64,000 nt of DNA from Margaritifera margaritifera (lineage: Eukaryota; Mollusca; Bivalvia; Unionida; Margaritiferidae). The stretch spans positions 1,234,501-1,298,500 of the forward strand of contig JAQPZY010001664.1 of NCBI GenBank assembly GCA_029931535.1, given 5' to 3'. The notes under the pieces are model-generated. The model saw only the letters and a list, made by a program, of their open reading frames with translations. It did not search any database and was not told where the DNA came from. Positions 38,165 to 49,988 of the stretch are shown here, piece after piece. The position numbers and the translations under genes were made by a program. Numbering within the stretch: the stretch's first letter is position 1; each line of letters starts with the position of its first letter.

Positions 38165-38995
38165 TGCTGAGTTAAAGAAATGGTTAACCCCAGAATCCAA
38201 TTACACACTTCACAAGCAAGGACGAAAACGATTCCCATTTAGGAGAGTTTATGCTAGTCATGCTGATGATCAAAAGCAAGCAGATCTGGTTGATATGCAA
38301 GCCAACGAGGATGGTAATAGTTCATACAGATATATTGTGACTGTCATAGATGTTTTCTCGAAAAGTAAAATATAAACGTTGACATGACATATGCGAGGCA
38401 TTTAAATCTACCTGAAGTGAATGTAAACCTTTAAAGATACATTTTTTAATGGTGAGGAATTTTACAATCGTAAGGAATAGGAATTATTGCATAAGGAAGG
38501 TATTTAATAATTCTCCTCTTACTCGGATAAGAAGGTATATGTAGTGGGGAGATCTTACCGAACTCTAAGGACTATATGGTGGAAATATTTCACCCAGAAT
38601 GAAACTAGAAAAGATCTAAATAAGAGAAAGTTACAACAGCAACTATCATGCTTTTATTGATATGACTCCGACAAAACTATCGAAATAGTAAAACAGAAGT
38701 AATACTTGTTTAAATCTGTATGGTATCTAACAACTAATTATTTTGGGAAACCTACATTTAAGTTAGAACAAAGCGTCAGATTTGAAAAGGCTATTTGCCT
38801 AATTTAACTGAAGAACTTTTTAAGATAAGGAAAGCCATTTTAGGCGATTATATAGTGTACAATTATCTCTATATGGCGTAAAAGATGGCCTTTACAAGAT
38901 TGAAAAGATTTTAAAAACCAAACGAATGAATAGTAAGAAGTATGTACTAGTAAAATGGAACGATTATGAACCGGCTGCAAAATGTAGTATCTATA
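38165..38995 (+). pseudogene. Polinton integrase with C-terminal chromodomain, broken
   Basis: One plus frame from 38165 reads ELKKWLTPESNYTLHKQ and, further on, DDQKQADLVDMQANEDG and YRYIVTVIDVFSK. This is the start of the retroviral-type DDE core, with the first catalytic aspartate in QADLVD. Further fragments, EEFYNRKE, a stop, then LLHKEGI and YRTLRTIWWKYFTQNETR, follow to about 38640. A chromodomain-like segment, KIEKILKTKRMNSKKYVLVK then WNDYE, lies at 38897-38970. In intact elements this enzyme inserts the DNA, and the chromodomain binds modified histone tails. Stops near 38370 and 38480 and several frame changes inactivate it. Confidence 0.85.
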
Positions 38996-39007
38996 TAAGC
39001 AAGGCTT

Positions 39008-39064
39008 TCAAACGTACTTTCAAGAGACTTTCAAGAGACTTTTAAGAGACTTTCAAGAGACTTT
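39008..39064. repeat. 12-bp tandem repeat
   Basis: TTTCAAGAGACT repeats about four times with minor variation just after the chromodomain, inside the Polinton remnant. Confidence 0.85.
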
Positions 39065-39338
39065 TATATACCCCGGGAGGTAGAGAAGTAATGAAGTATG
39101 TCTGGATGTACCTTCACCAAAAAGCGAAAGAAGGCGTTTGCAAAGACCATTTAAACGTCTGTCGACTAAGAAGAAAATTAAGAGAATGAATAGACAAAAC
39201 CTAAACAACGTCCCAATCCATAGAATGCAAGATGCATTTAATCGAGTTGACAATGACTATAAATTCAATGGCTGAAATAATCTGGATTTATTCTTTGCCC
39301 AAGTTAAACCCAACATAAAGAAGATCATTTAAAGGAAG

Positions 39339-41660
39339 ATGGGAGATTTCGGATCTTTAAAAGTCCAGCTTGATTTGGCTTTTAGGATGGTGAGAAGAGC
39401 AGCAGACGGAATGTTCACATGGAATCATATAACAAAAGTTCCAAACATAATTAACAAGAGAGACATAGCTGAGGTTATAGAGAGAATGCTGGAGATGTTA
39501 AATACTAAATTTACACAGGAAATAAATGAGGATACACAGTGGTGGCTCGTAAGCATATAATTCACCACTTTGCACGGTGGTTCATAAGCATATAATTCAC
39601 CGCTTTGCACTTTGATAGCTATAGGCCTCTTTAACGTAGATCATTCGTCGATTTACTAAAATGGAGAAAGAAGAAGAATACAAGCATTAACATCCATAAT
39701 ATGGATGATCGATGTTTCTTCTATGCTTCGAAAGCATACTATCTCCTACTACAAATGCTCATAGAAGTTTTAAATATTGCCTGGATGTATATAAACATTG
39801 GTTTTATAAGTGCTCCATATGAGTCGAAAATATAGATGATTCTGAGAATGACTTTGATATATCCATAAAGCTATATACTATTGGAAACAATGAGATCATT
39901 CTACATAATTACTAAATTAGAAAGAATTAAACATGTTGAGATGTTAATCGTTTCGGAAGGAGATGTGTATCATTATTGCAGGATAAAGAATTTATCGAGA
40001 TTGGTATCACAGCAGATAAATATGTACAAATACAAGCAGCACTCCTGCAAAAAGTATCTGCATCATATTTACACCACAATTAAACTGATATGTAATATAG
40101 CTAAAAAAACTACAGTGATATAATGCCCATTATTGCAGGTTCAAAAGTAAAGTTCATACATTAACAAAACCAGCTCAAAGTTCCCTATGCTCTGTAATGC
40201 GATTTTGAAAGTATCATCAAATCCGTACAGAATTATACACACGAAGCAGATACATCATGAATACTCGAGACAGCCAAACACATACCCTTATGATTCTGCC
40301 TCAAACATCAAAACCATACACAAGCAATATGTACCTGTAGTCTACAGAGGTAATACTTGCATTGGAAAGTTTTATGAATATCTTCAAATAATTGCAGAGC
40401 TGGTATATGAAGGAAAAAGATCTACTAATAGGACATTTTTATTGAACTTGATCGAAAGCACTTCAGCGAAACAAATATACATGTATGTCACATTTGTGAA
40501 AAACAGGTGGACAACATAAAGATTAGACATCACTGTCACATAAGTGGTTAATATCGAGATCCAACTCATTTGAAAGGTATTAAGGTATAGTGCGTATGAA
40601 ACCACCAGTATCCAAGCTATTATGTACTTTGAAGAATAAAGAACGTAATGCCATTCACTACCATAACCTTAAACGCTATGTCCAACTGGGTTTGAAATTG
40701 ACTAAGATACATGGGCCGTCATATTTGATCAAGAACCATGATTAGGCTTCTGTATCAAAATAAATACTACTTTAAGGACAAAGGCTACAGATGAGATTGA
40801 AAAAACTTCTTCGAGTTGATTAATAATGCCCTTTTTGGAAAACAGATGGAAATGTGTGAAAGAGAACTAAAGTTAAGATATGCACTGACGAGAAAAAATT
40901 GTCCAAATACAAGCAAGCCATCTCATTTGCAATGAGAACAATCACTGGTGAGGACATTCTTGTTTATCAATGGTATTGCATATATGTTATCTCTTGGATA
41001 ATCACTGGTATCGTGCCAGTATGAGAAATAACAAAGTTAGATTATCAAAACCTATATATGGTGGATTTAAGGTTTTAAGGTCAAGTGAAGCAACAATGTA
41101 TGATTTCTATTACAATGAGCAAAAGAGTAAATATGGAGATTGTGTCACACTAAATTATACAGATACGGGTTCATTATGCCTAACTATTCAAGCTGATAAT
41201 TTCTACGTTATGAAACAAAACATAAATTGGCACGATACCAGTGATTATCCAACAGATAACATATATGTCATACCATTTGTAAATAAGAATGTTCCAGACT
41301 TGTTTAAAGACGAGAAGTGTGGTATTCCAATTCGACTCTTTTAGGGAAGACAAAGAAAAACAGAAAGTTTGCAGGGGTATTCAAAAGTCAATGATAGAAC
41401 ATATTAAGCTTGAAACGTATAGAAATTGTCTCTTTGATTGCAAGGTCAATATATCGCTCATAAAAGCATGAATTATTCAATGTGACAATGAATAAGGTTG
41501 CAATATCAATACCTCACCTGTTAGTCATTTAAAATGTCGTGTATTTCAGAGTATTACAAAAGTTCCTACCAAACAAAGAGCTTTGACCCAAAAATATAAA
41601 ACTTTGTTTATATACGTCGAGAATGAAGAAAAATATTGACAAGATATTTACAGAGTCTAG
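39339..41660 (+). pseudogene. Polinton protein-primed DNA polymerase B, broken
   Basis: The segments lie in the correct order. An N-terminal stretch at 39339-39560 ends IERMLEMLNTKFTQEIN. Next come NIHNMDDRCFFYASKAYY near 39690, then KLERIKHVEMLIVSEGD and IKNLSRLVSQQ (39905-40025). An exonuclease-I-like CDFESI box lies near 40200, then YVPVVYRGNTCIGKFYEYL (40330-40390). A zinc/HNH-like CHICEKQV...HHCH motif lies near 40490-40550, then FFELINNALFGKQMEMCE (40805-40860) and KVRLSKPIYGGFKVL. Motif C appears at 41162-41170 as YTDTGS. The family has DTDS, so the second metal-binding aspartate is lost. It replicated the element by protein priming; multiple stops and frameshifts show it is dead. Confidence 0.9.
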
Positions 41661-41930
41661 AATATTGAAAACCATGGGTGTACCATCCATGGACTTTCGT
41701 GTCAAATGGTTAGAGTTTACTTAACCTTCCGATATTACGAAACCACATATTGATCACCTCATTCCTTGTAATGCTATTGATCCCTCAGATAGAGATGAAC
41801 AATGTATATGTTTTAACTGGCGTAAGTTTCAATTGACTGATGCAAAGGATAATTTATCTAAAGGATCAAAATTTCCATCTATCACGGAGATTCGAATGCA
41901 AATCAAGAAAGCAGAATTATTTTAAAAAAT
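41640..41930 (+). pseudogene. HNH-endonuclease-like fragment
   Basis: Plus-strand residues KPHIDHLIPCNAID followed by CICFNWRKFQLTDAKDNLSK and GSKFP resemble the conserved C-terminal block of a group of HNH endonucleases: a histidine-aspartate-histidine core, then a phenylalanine/asparagine/tryptophan-rich segment and an AKDNLSKG box. A TAA interrupts the frame shortly upstream, near 41720. It lies between the polymerase (same strand) and the ATPase (opposite strand), so it probably belongs to the Polinton. It could instead be a separate inserted nuclease gene. Confidence 0.65.
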
Positions 41931-42029
41931 ACTTTTCTTTGGTTTTTTTGGAAAGTTCATCATGCTTAATACGTACCTCCTAATCTGTAACTTTGTTTTC
42001 AACTTCAAATCTCATCAATAAGTCTTTTT

Positions 42030-42570
42030 TTTCTTCAGTTTTAATGCTGCATACATTTCTTTTTCATTTCTGATGATATTACATTATTTTCATCGAATAC
42101 ACTTTCCATTGCTTTCTTGTTGCAGAACACAGCGAGAAATCTTGTGTTATTCCTCATATCCCTGTATACTGAATTATACTTCTGTATGATAACCTATTCA
42201 CTTTTCCCACAGTATATTCGACTAACAGCTAACTTGGTTAGGTTGTTTGCTTTCTTCCTTGCCTCTTCAAGGTTAGCATAATCATCAGAGAGAAAGAGTG
42301 TATTAATGCCTGAAAGACCTATATGAGCAATTCTAAAAACTTATCCAGTTTGATACCTGGATCTATCCTGATGACTTTGTTATCTCTGACGAACCTCCTT
42401 CTATTATAGGTCCAATTGTAAATGAATATGGGCAGATGATTATGATGAAATCGACGAAGCTATTAGATTCATGCTCCAGTCAATCGAGTACAAACTTTGT
42501 CTTTCCACAATTTGTCACACCAGATATGATCATTTTGCGAGGTTTCCTTAGGTAGGTCATTTAGGCATAA
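42030..42570 (-). pseudogene. Polinton packaging ATPase (A32/FtsK-like), broken
   Basis: On the minus strand RKPRKMIISGVTNCGKTKF contains a Walker A loop (GVTNCGKT) at about 42500-42530. Further on TLFLSDDYANLEEARKKANN supplies a Walker-B-like DD at about 42260-42300. Then IIQKYNSVYRDMRNNTRFLA and MESVFDENNVI match the C-terminal part of Polinton packaging ATPases. The frame shifts between Walker A and B, and stops are present. In intact elements this enzyme would drive DNA into capsids. Confidence 0.83.
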
Positions 42571-43229
42571 TATAATTCGTAGTTTAAACCATTGTCTACA
42601 TTGTCTACTTAAATGACGCTAACAAATTCACAAGTATTACCCTTGCATTGAAGAAATTCTTTCGACACAAGATGGTTTAAGTTTGGTTTGTGTCTGTTTA
42701 TAGTTTGTTTGATAGATGTTTCAATATCACCCATGATGCAAATCTTGTCCATGATGAAGGGATAATTTCTAGATTGGTCTCAATGTTTGATATGCAAAAA
42801 TGAAATGAATAATGATTTAAATATTTCCATAACCCTACTGGTATTCTGTAGCTCCTTTCCTTGTAGTGTGTTTTATATTTCGAAGGTCAATTCCTGACAC
42901 TATCTATCCTTCAGCATTTTAGAGATACCATCAAGAGTTAAATTGGGTACACTTTTATCATGTAGTTAGCACACTGTTTCATCTGTAATAGTTTCATTGC
43001 ATTTTCATGCGATTTAATCTGTTTTTGACTTATGCAGCTTTCTTAGGCTTTGTTGTATTAAAACCACATGATAAACACAACACTCCTTTTTCTTGTAGAA
43101 AGTTCCTTCAGCACACATAACACTCACCAAAGAGACCAACATCATATAGAATAATATCAAACTCTTCTATTTTACATAACCGATATTATTTAAAATAGTA
43201 TGCTTTTGATCTGGTTATTCTGGGTGTTT

Positions 43230-44185
43230 AGCAGTCTATCACTAACAAAGTTTACATTTTGAATCTTCCACAATTCCCTTCTTGTTGATTTGCAGATGAA
43301 TACCCTATTGTATGCTTGCTAATTTATGACCAGTTTTATGTAATGCGTTATCGTGTGTACGTCTAAGATCAATCCATATGAAATGATGTTTTGTAAAGAA
43401 GTTATTTACACTAATGTGGCTTAGTGCTGTATGCTTCTGTTGTTCGTTGAAAACGTTCTTAGTAACTTATATGAATTAGTGTCTGTGAATATAACCTTGG
43501 GAAAATAACATATTTTGTAAACCCTCAGTTGTTACCAATATCTTATCTACGGCTGGGTTAAAATATTTCTCTGTATCTAGCTGATTTATCTTGCACAAAA
43601 TGAGTATATATTTAAGCCTCATTACATTAGTTATGGTTGCATTAGTACCCACAACACTGATTTTCTCTCTCGTCATATAGTCGTAGAAGAAAATGCCATT
43701 TCTATACTTATCGTTAATAACCTGAGCCATCCGTTTGGATGTGATACTCATATCCTCGTTTGCACCTTCTGTTACTTCTGATGCTTTTGCCAACGTTATG
43801 GTAAATCTCAGATCTTGAGGAAAGAAAGAAGAATGTAGAGGAACAAGATCTGTAAGTATGTGTGTGTGTAGCAGTATACGAAATCTATTTTCATGCATAA
43901 CATTTTGAACAACTTTCGTTGCAGTATTCTGCACATTACCTGCTCCACTTCGTAACGTTCTACTTTGTTGGTTCTCACATTGGTTAGTAGTCATAAATCT
44001 TCATCGATGATGCAAATGTTGTAATCATTCAGCTTAGAGGTATCGTCACTACCACAGGAGATGGTTATATCTTCGACCAACATTCTTCCATAGTTGCTAA
44101 CCGCCAAGTTGTTCGCATCACCTTTAACTTTCAGCTCAAAAGGAAGAAAGAAGGAACCTGGAACAATTAACACTATATGTCCCAA
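43230..44185 (-). pseudogene. Polinton capsid-type protein (F54H12.2-like), broken
   Basis: The N-terminal part at 44185-43991 includes VPGSFFLPFELKVKGDANN and LVEDITISCGSDDT. It shifts frame through an overlapping stop/ATG at 43991-43994 into a 172-residue frame (43994-43476) with LRSGAGNVQNTATK, HENRFRILLHTHILTDLVPL and DTEKYFNPAVDKILVTTEG. After a stop, WIDLRRTHDNALHKTGHKL continues to about 43250. This order matches the transposon-derived F54H12.2-type protein family, thought to be a jelly-roll capsid protein of Polintons. I am confident of the family but less so of whether it is the major or minor capsid protein. Confidence 0.8.
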
Positions 44186-44465
44186 TCAAGGAATGACTAC
44201 TTGTAAGTATTGTTCAGGTTTATAGTACTCGGAGTATGTGATTCAGTGATGTGTGGGGTTTAAACCTTTTAGTACCTTGCATTTTCTCCTGTTTCCTCTG
44301 AGTTATGAATTCCCCATACATCGCCATTTAAGTATGGAAAATACTTATACTTAACTCCCGAGGTATGGACAGATAACCAATAAAATTAATAACAAGCATT
44401 TATGAAATTTTCAAAATCTATTGCTGTTGTACTCGGATACAACTCGTATATATTTATATCTAACT

Positions 44466-44629
44466 GATACACTAAGACTCATCACAATAGCTATAAGTAT
44501 ATACTTCTAGTTAACCATCTCGTTGTGGATGTATGGAAGAATATAGTGATACACTAAGACTCATCACAATAGCTATAAGTATATACTCCTACTCAACCAT
44601 CTGGTTGTGGATGTATGGAAGAATATAGT
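44466..44629. repeat. 82-bp tandem duplication
   Basis: Two copies (44466-44547 and 44548-44629) share GATACACTAAGACTCATCAC and GGATGTATGGAAGAATATAG, with a few substitutions. Confidence 0.9.
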
Positions 44630-45343
44630 GCTAAGGCATTATACATTTAAGTACTGGGTAACTTTACCTTGTTGCCTCAATTTTTATTATGAGGTAGTCT
44701 AAACTTGTAGCTCTATTCTCAATTAACTATGCAGCCATTTTCTGCAATTCTTCCATGGTCTATTGCGTCATTCCATTTCTGTTTTTGCATTACTGGGATC
44801 AAATAACTCAAACAATATATGAGCTCCTCCAAATGCTAGACCATTAGCTATTGCACCACCTATTTCAAACTGCAATTTTCATTTTTACTTGCGCTATTGA
44901 ATGATATTACATGTTTTTGTTTCCAGTGTTTAATCTACAGGATGCTGTTATTTTGCGGCATCCTTTGTGCTTCAATCCGATCAAAAGTATACTGTTCTCT
45001 TCAAGACAGTATGTGCGTGTTTGTTTGTTTGTTTTAACTCTGTCACGACTTTCTATCTGCATTACATCTAATCAGTAAACAACACTCTGGTTACCTATAC
45101 GCAATCTAGTATAAAAGTCCAGATAATTGATATCCCTGGTAACAGTAGATTGTTGGGCAGGTTCAAATTTGAAGTCCATGAAAATTGTATGCATTCCTGA
45201 TTTCTTAGCTTGAATATGTCCAAATTATTTACGGTGTCAAATTTATGTTCGGCAAAAACGTGATGATGCATACTTAAACCAATAACTTGTAACTAAATTA
45301 AGTTTGAAAACTCAAGACTGAAAATATCCAATGAGGAGTTGGG

Positions 45344-45418
45344 TGAATAGCTTTGATATTTCACTTAGGTCCACCAGATAGTAGCTTCGATATTTCACTT
45401 AGGTCCACCAGATAGTAC
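45344..45418. repeat. 37-bp tandem duplication
   Basis: ATTTCACTTAGGTCCACCAG ATAGTA is present twice in succession with one substitution in the preceding bases. Confidence 0.85.
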
Positions 45419-46435
45419 AATCACACATTTAATCTCGTGACTCTCTTGACTAAAGCTTTTCGTAATGCATTTAATCCAAACTCATATTTCTCCTCAGATA
45501 TGGCACCGAAATAGCTGATAGTTTGTAATGGTAAATGTGAAGGACAAATTACAATAGTCGAGTAGCTTAGTAGGAGGTCTTAAACAGGTCGTCAGCATTG
45601 TGTAGGAAGCATTTTCCATAGTGATATAATACAATCAGTTGGATTCATTTACTTATCATCAACGACCTTCACTATACTCGTCGTCTCTGTCAGTAATTTT
45701 ATATACTGCAATATGTCTCCTGATCGACTGGGCTCATGGTAAACTGTCCCACCCCATAGAATCTGATTTTTTGTGTGTTTCCACCACCTTCTCACTGCCG
45801 GTTCAAGACTCTCTCTTTGACATGTGCCGTTCCTAATTTTTCTTCACTCGCTTTGCATGATATCCAAAAATGTTTAATTATAGGTTGCTACTAGTACTTC
45901 TCCCTACACTTTCTGTAAGAAATACCGAAGAACCATGGATGATTGAGCGATAACCCAACCAAGAGTAATGCATGTGCAGCGATGCGAGCGCCCCTTTTGA
46001 TCTCTCGCGTGTGGAAGATTTATACCCTGCCTCTGGCCAGAGGTTTTCATTTGTTTGCATGTATAGTCCTTACCCGTCAAATGCTGTATATTTAACAAAA
46101 ATGGAGATCACAAACCGATTCACCGCCAGGCCAGAAAGCAATAAAAATGTATTTATATGCCCCGCTAAGAAAGTGGAAGGAGCATACTGTGTTACCCTTG
46201 TCGGTCCGTACATCACAATATGGGTTAGGTATTGTGTTTAGGTCAGTTTATCAAACACTATTGGCTTCAGGGACATCCATAAGACATCATACATAAGAAA
46301 GTTTATTTAACGTCAGATATTACCAAATAAAAAAAAAAAAAAAAGCGTTAGCTTTGAAGAGCTATTGCTCTGACAAGTATCGATAAAGATATGCAGATAG
46401 AAAGCAAGAGGATTATTTTAGACACAAAGATGCAT

Positions 46436-46950
46436 ACGAGTAGTAGAATAAACAAGGATATCAATTCACCAATGTGTGCGGCTCTGATTCATAAATTTTA
46501 GTTACAACGACCATTGCTACCGAGAGCGTGATCAACTAAAATTAATACGACTAGAGATACCAATATATCGATCAATTCATTACTTTACCTTTTTAATATA
46601 CTACTGACACAGTTGTACTATTTGAATTATCTGTACTATTTGAAAATATAGTACGGATAATAAACGGTTCGAATGACATGTTATAGTTGTGGATAACTGA
46701 GATAAGAAGAAAAGATGGAGAAAAGAGGTGATATAAGACCAAGATATCAGAGATGTAAAGAATGTGCATACAAGATGAAAAAGAGATACATTCATCTTTT
46801 AGCTTACTAAAATTGAGAGAGTAATCAATGATCATACTTTCAAATGTAAATGTGCTAAGGAGGATGAATTTAGTTCTGTCTATAAAATTATGTCGACCTT
46901 AATCCAGGGGAGAAATTGAATGAAGAACATAAAGAGAATAAAGCAAACCA
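46436..46950 (+). repeat. right copy of the direct repeat flanking the Polinton remnant
   Basis: It starts AGTAGTAGAATAAACAAGGA and follows the same order of blocks as 36470-36970 in the same orientation. An extra segment lies at about 46690-46800. The plus strand after the insert reads FKCKCAKEDEFSSVYKIM, which may be a remnant of coding sequence. Confidence 0.7.
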
Positions 46951-48050
46951 GTCATTATACACTTTATTCCGCGTCTTTCTAAGTACAAGTATTATAGCTT
47001 AATATTAACATTATCCATGTTTCGATGTCCAATAAACATACAATCCACAACAGTATTTATTCCTGTCTTTTCAAGTACCAGCAATATATAGCTTGATATT
47101 AATATTATACATCTTTGATATCCAATAAAAGTGTAATTCACAATAGTAATGAAGAGCTAAACTGGAACATATAACGAAAGGCTGAACAAAAGTACAAAAT
47201 TGATTGAATGAGATAAAAAAAAAGGGACCCCCCCCCAAAAAAAAAAAAAAACAAACAGTAGGTGTTGTAGTCAGAAAACACCAAACCGTAGATATGAGAT
47301 ATTAAGCCTTAATAATGAGACAGAAATTAAATGAACGATTGCATAAGATAACACAGTGTTGTTCCATGTAAAAGTGAGTAGTAAACAGATAATGGGTTTG
47401 AAAAATGGTTTGCTTTTGGATACAGATGAAATACTTGAAAACAAAAATGAATAGGCCGAGATGTTGGAAAGCAGAGAGTGCTTAAGGGAGCGATCATCTT
47501 ATTTTCGGGGTTGGGGACAGAAGAAGCAGGGATTGGGTGTAAAAATCGGGAAAGAGTGTAGAAAGCTCTGTGAAATATGTGAAGTTAGAAAATGTAGACG
47601 GATATGATGGAGGTATGGTACGTCTAAGTCATCATCCTTTGTTACGCACATAATCATTTTAATCAGGTAAGGAAATATTATCTCCCATTATATTGTCCTT
47701 TGTGCACTCTTGATTACTTAATAAAACATTCTTATTCTTATTTATTTATAATCATACGCTGTATTTTAATTCTGCAGGAAGTCTAATAAAACATTCTTAT
47801 TCTTATTTATTTATAATCATACGCTGTATTTTTAATTCTGCAGGAAGTCTGTTGAGGAATATGTCCAAATATGATAAATTAACAATAATGTAACCACGGA
47901 TATTTAGCAGTTTTGTTGTTGTTAGTGATGTAACTATTTTTGCTCTCCTAAGATTTAGATGTGGCTACCTTATTTCTTGACGGCAAAATGAATTTTTCAT
48001 TTTATCTCCATAACTAGGTTATGGCATACAATCCCACCTCCGTGTACACG
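46951..48050. other. non-coding with two local duplications
   Basis: A diverged duplication of about 90 bp lies at 46960-47140 (shared TATAGCTT-ATATTAA and CCAATAAA blocks). A near-perfect tandem duplication of about 68 bp lies at 47720-47855 (shared AATAAAACATTCTTATTCTT). No gene supported. Confidence 0.5.
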
Positions 48051-48236
48051 AGAAGCCGCGTTATCTCAGTGGTTAGCTGCCAGACTCACGACCGAGCGGG
48101 TGGCGGTTCAAATCCTACCATCAAACCAGTCTGGGTCAGCTACCGTGGTGTGTCCTTGGTCAAGGCACTTTACTCCAAATGCCTCGGTAATAAATTACCT
48201 ACTTGTGTTGCTGTGCTGTAAAACACCAAAGCAAAC
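48051..48236 (+). mobile_element. tRNA-derived SINE, copy D (second family)
   Basis: The head has TCTCAGTGGTTAGCTGCCAG and a B box GGTTCAAATCC. A body with GGTCAAGGCACTTTACTCCA and GCCTCGG follows, and the 3' end is GCTGTAAAACACCAAAGCAAAC. The middle block is shared with the copy at 52318-52510, so both belong to one family or superfamily distinct from the tRNA-Leu-type copies. Confidence 0.8.
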
Positions 48237-48774
48237 CATGTGCACGAATGATGATGACAGTGATAATAGCACGTACAATGCGATGTCTTTCATTGAAAAC
48301 GAACCATTTGCCACTTATAGCACAGTTGCGATTTTGGGCAGTACATAGATTATTAGTTGTAGACCTCCTTGTGCATAATTTGAAGGGATGGGTGGGGTGG
48401 GGATGGGAATTTGTGTTTGGTGATGGATGCTCAAATGTTCGAACAGACATGTACATGCTGCAATACTTGTTACTTTGTAACGACTATGCAAAGGTAGTTG
48501 GCTTGATTTTACAAAATGAGTGAATGACAAATATTATTTTGGTATTATAATCTTTATTCAAATACCCAACGCTGAGAGGCTGTAAATAACAATGAGTACA
48601 GAACAATTCTTTCGATTAAAGTACAAATCAAATATTTATATTATCGCACCTTCATATAACGTAATGTTAAAATCGATAGTTTAAATATACACTGCAAAGT
48701 TAAAGTTACGTCAACATTCATACCTAGAAAGACCACGTAAAGCATTGTTATTTCATCCATGGAATATCAATATA

Positions 48775-48985
48775 TTACCGTATATTATCGCTTATAGATC
48801 AGTCCAACTGCAAACAACATAGCCTCTGATCTGCCGGCGCCGGCAGACCAGGGACAATGTTGTTTGCTCTGCTGATTACTCCTAGCAAACTGAACAGACC
48901 CAGATCTGCCACCGCCTTATGTGTCAGCAGATCGGGGTTGTGCAGTTTGCAGTGGGACTGGATTTATAAGCGCGTATAAACCGTA
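48775..48985. repeat. cloverleaf-like foldback sequence
   Basis: An outer imperfect stem (about 48777-48809 with 48951-48983) encloses two adjacent hairpins. Hairpin 1 pairs GCAAACAACAT (48810-48820) with ATGTTGTTTGC (48857-48867) and contains the perfect palindrome TCTGCCGGCGCCGGCAGA at 48830-48847. Hairpin 2 pairs GCAAACTG (48885-48892) with CAGTTTGC (48943-48950) and, inside, GATCTGC with GCAGATC. The unit is GC-richer than its surroundings. It may be a foldback MITE. Confidence 0.8.
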
Positions 48986-49594
48986 CAATTTGTACTTGAC
49001 TTTTCGACAAGGTCTTTTCCCCGGGGATAATACGGTTCAATTGAACACTGTTACATTGTGATCAAGATAAACACTGCATTTTAAAAGCATTCTGTATGAA
49101 GTCATCGCCAACATTGACTAAATTTGTTCGTGTATATTTACAAATAAGTCAGCACTGGGCCGAGTTGTACAATAGCCATACGGGTGCAGATTAAAAATTT
49201 GGATGCTCCTTCAAAAGGTGGGTTCTATTGGATCCTTCCAAAACAGAATGGATGGTGATCGTATGCTTCATTACTCGTAAGGGGATGTTTACTGAGTAAC
49301 CCCCTCTAGCAGGCCAGGTATAAAAACAGCTTAAATTATCCAACATCCCGAGAACAGAGATACGAATGCACGCTATATTAGAGAAGCAGTATTAAAGTAT
49401 TGATTCCAAATGCACATAAAATACAGACCAGAGAATAGATTTATAAGAGACGAATCTAGTCTATAACGCAAGGTCCTTGTAGCGTCTTCCGTATACACTG
49501 AGTTTGATCACAAGTCCATATGCGACTGTGTGTGATACTTTCAAATTTTCCACACATGAAAATGGTATTACTTAGTTGGAACTAAAGGCTGTGT

Positions 49595-49768
49595 CAGTAG
49601 CGTAGCAAGAAATTATCCCCCCCCCCCGCAAAACTAAAGTATGCCCCACCCCCCAATACAAAAAGTGGTTTGATGGGAATATTTAGGCCCCCACTGGGTA
49701 TGTCCCCCCACCCCCACCCCTGCGCAATTGCGGGGGTTGCTTAGGCGGTTGTTACGTCTACGCCACTG
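49595..49768. mobile_element. hAT-type MITE
   Basis: The left end CAGTAGCGTAGCAAG and the right end GTCTACGCCACTG are inverted versions of the CAGTGGCGTAG terminus found on many hAT elements. GCTGTG occurs at both flanks, a possible remnant of the target duplication. The interior of about 150 bp is C/G-tract rich and non-coding. Confidence 0.72.
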
Positions 49769-49774
49769 CTGTGC

Positions 49775-49882
<108 letters not shown>

Positions 49883-49988
49883 GTTTGAGAAATAAAAATC
49901 CGAATTTCAAGATTTCAAGAACTATTTTGAATTGACCTTGTCAATCATACTAATGTGTATATATTGATGGATTCTTTTGTTCTCTCAG

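Larger units (their letters stand above)
38120..45640. mobile_element. degenerate Polinton/Maverick element
   Basis: The set and polarity of fragments are characteristic: integrase with chromodomain and protein-primed family-B DNA polymerase on the plus strand, packaging ATPase and capsid protein on the minus strand. Polintons are self-synthesising, virus-like DNA transposons of about 15-20 kb with inverted ends. Here the recognisable core is about 7.5 kb, every gene is broken by stops or frameshifts, and inverted ends were not found. A minus-strand coding-like stretch at about 45000-45640 (EEKYEFGLNALRKALVKR) and one at about 42640-42790 remain unassigned. Confidence 0.87.
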
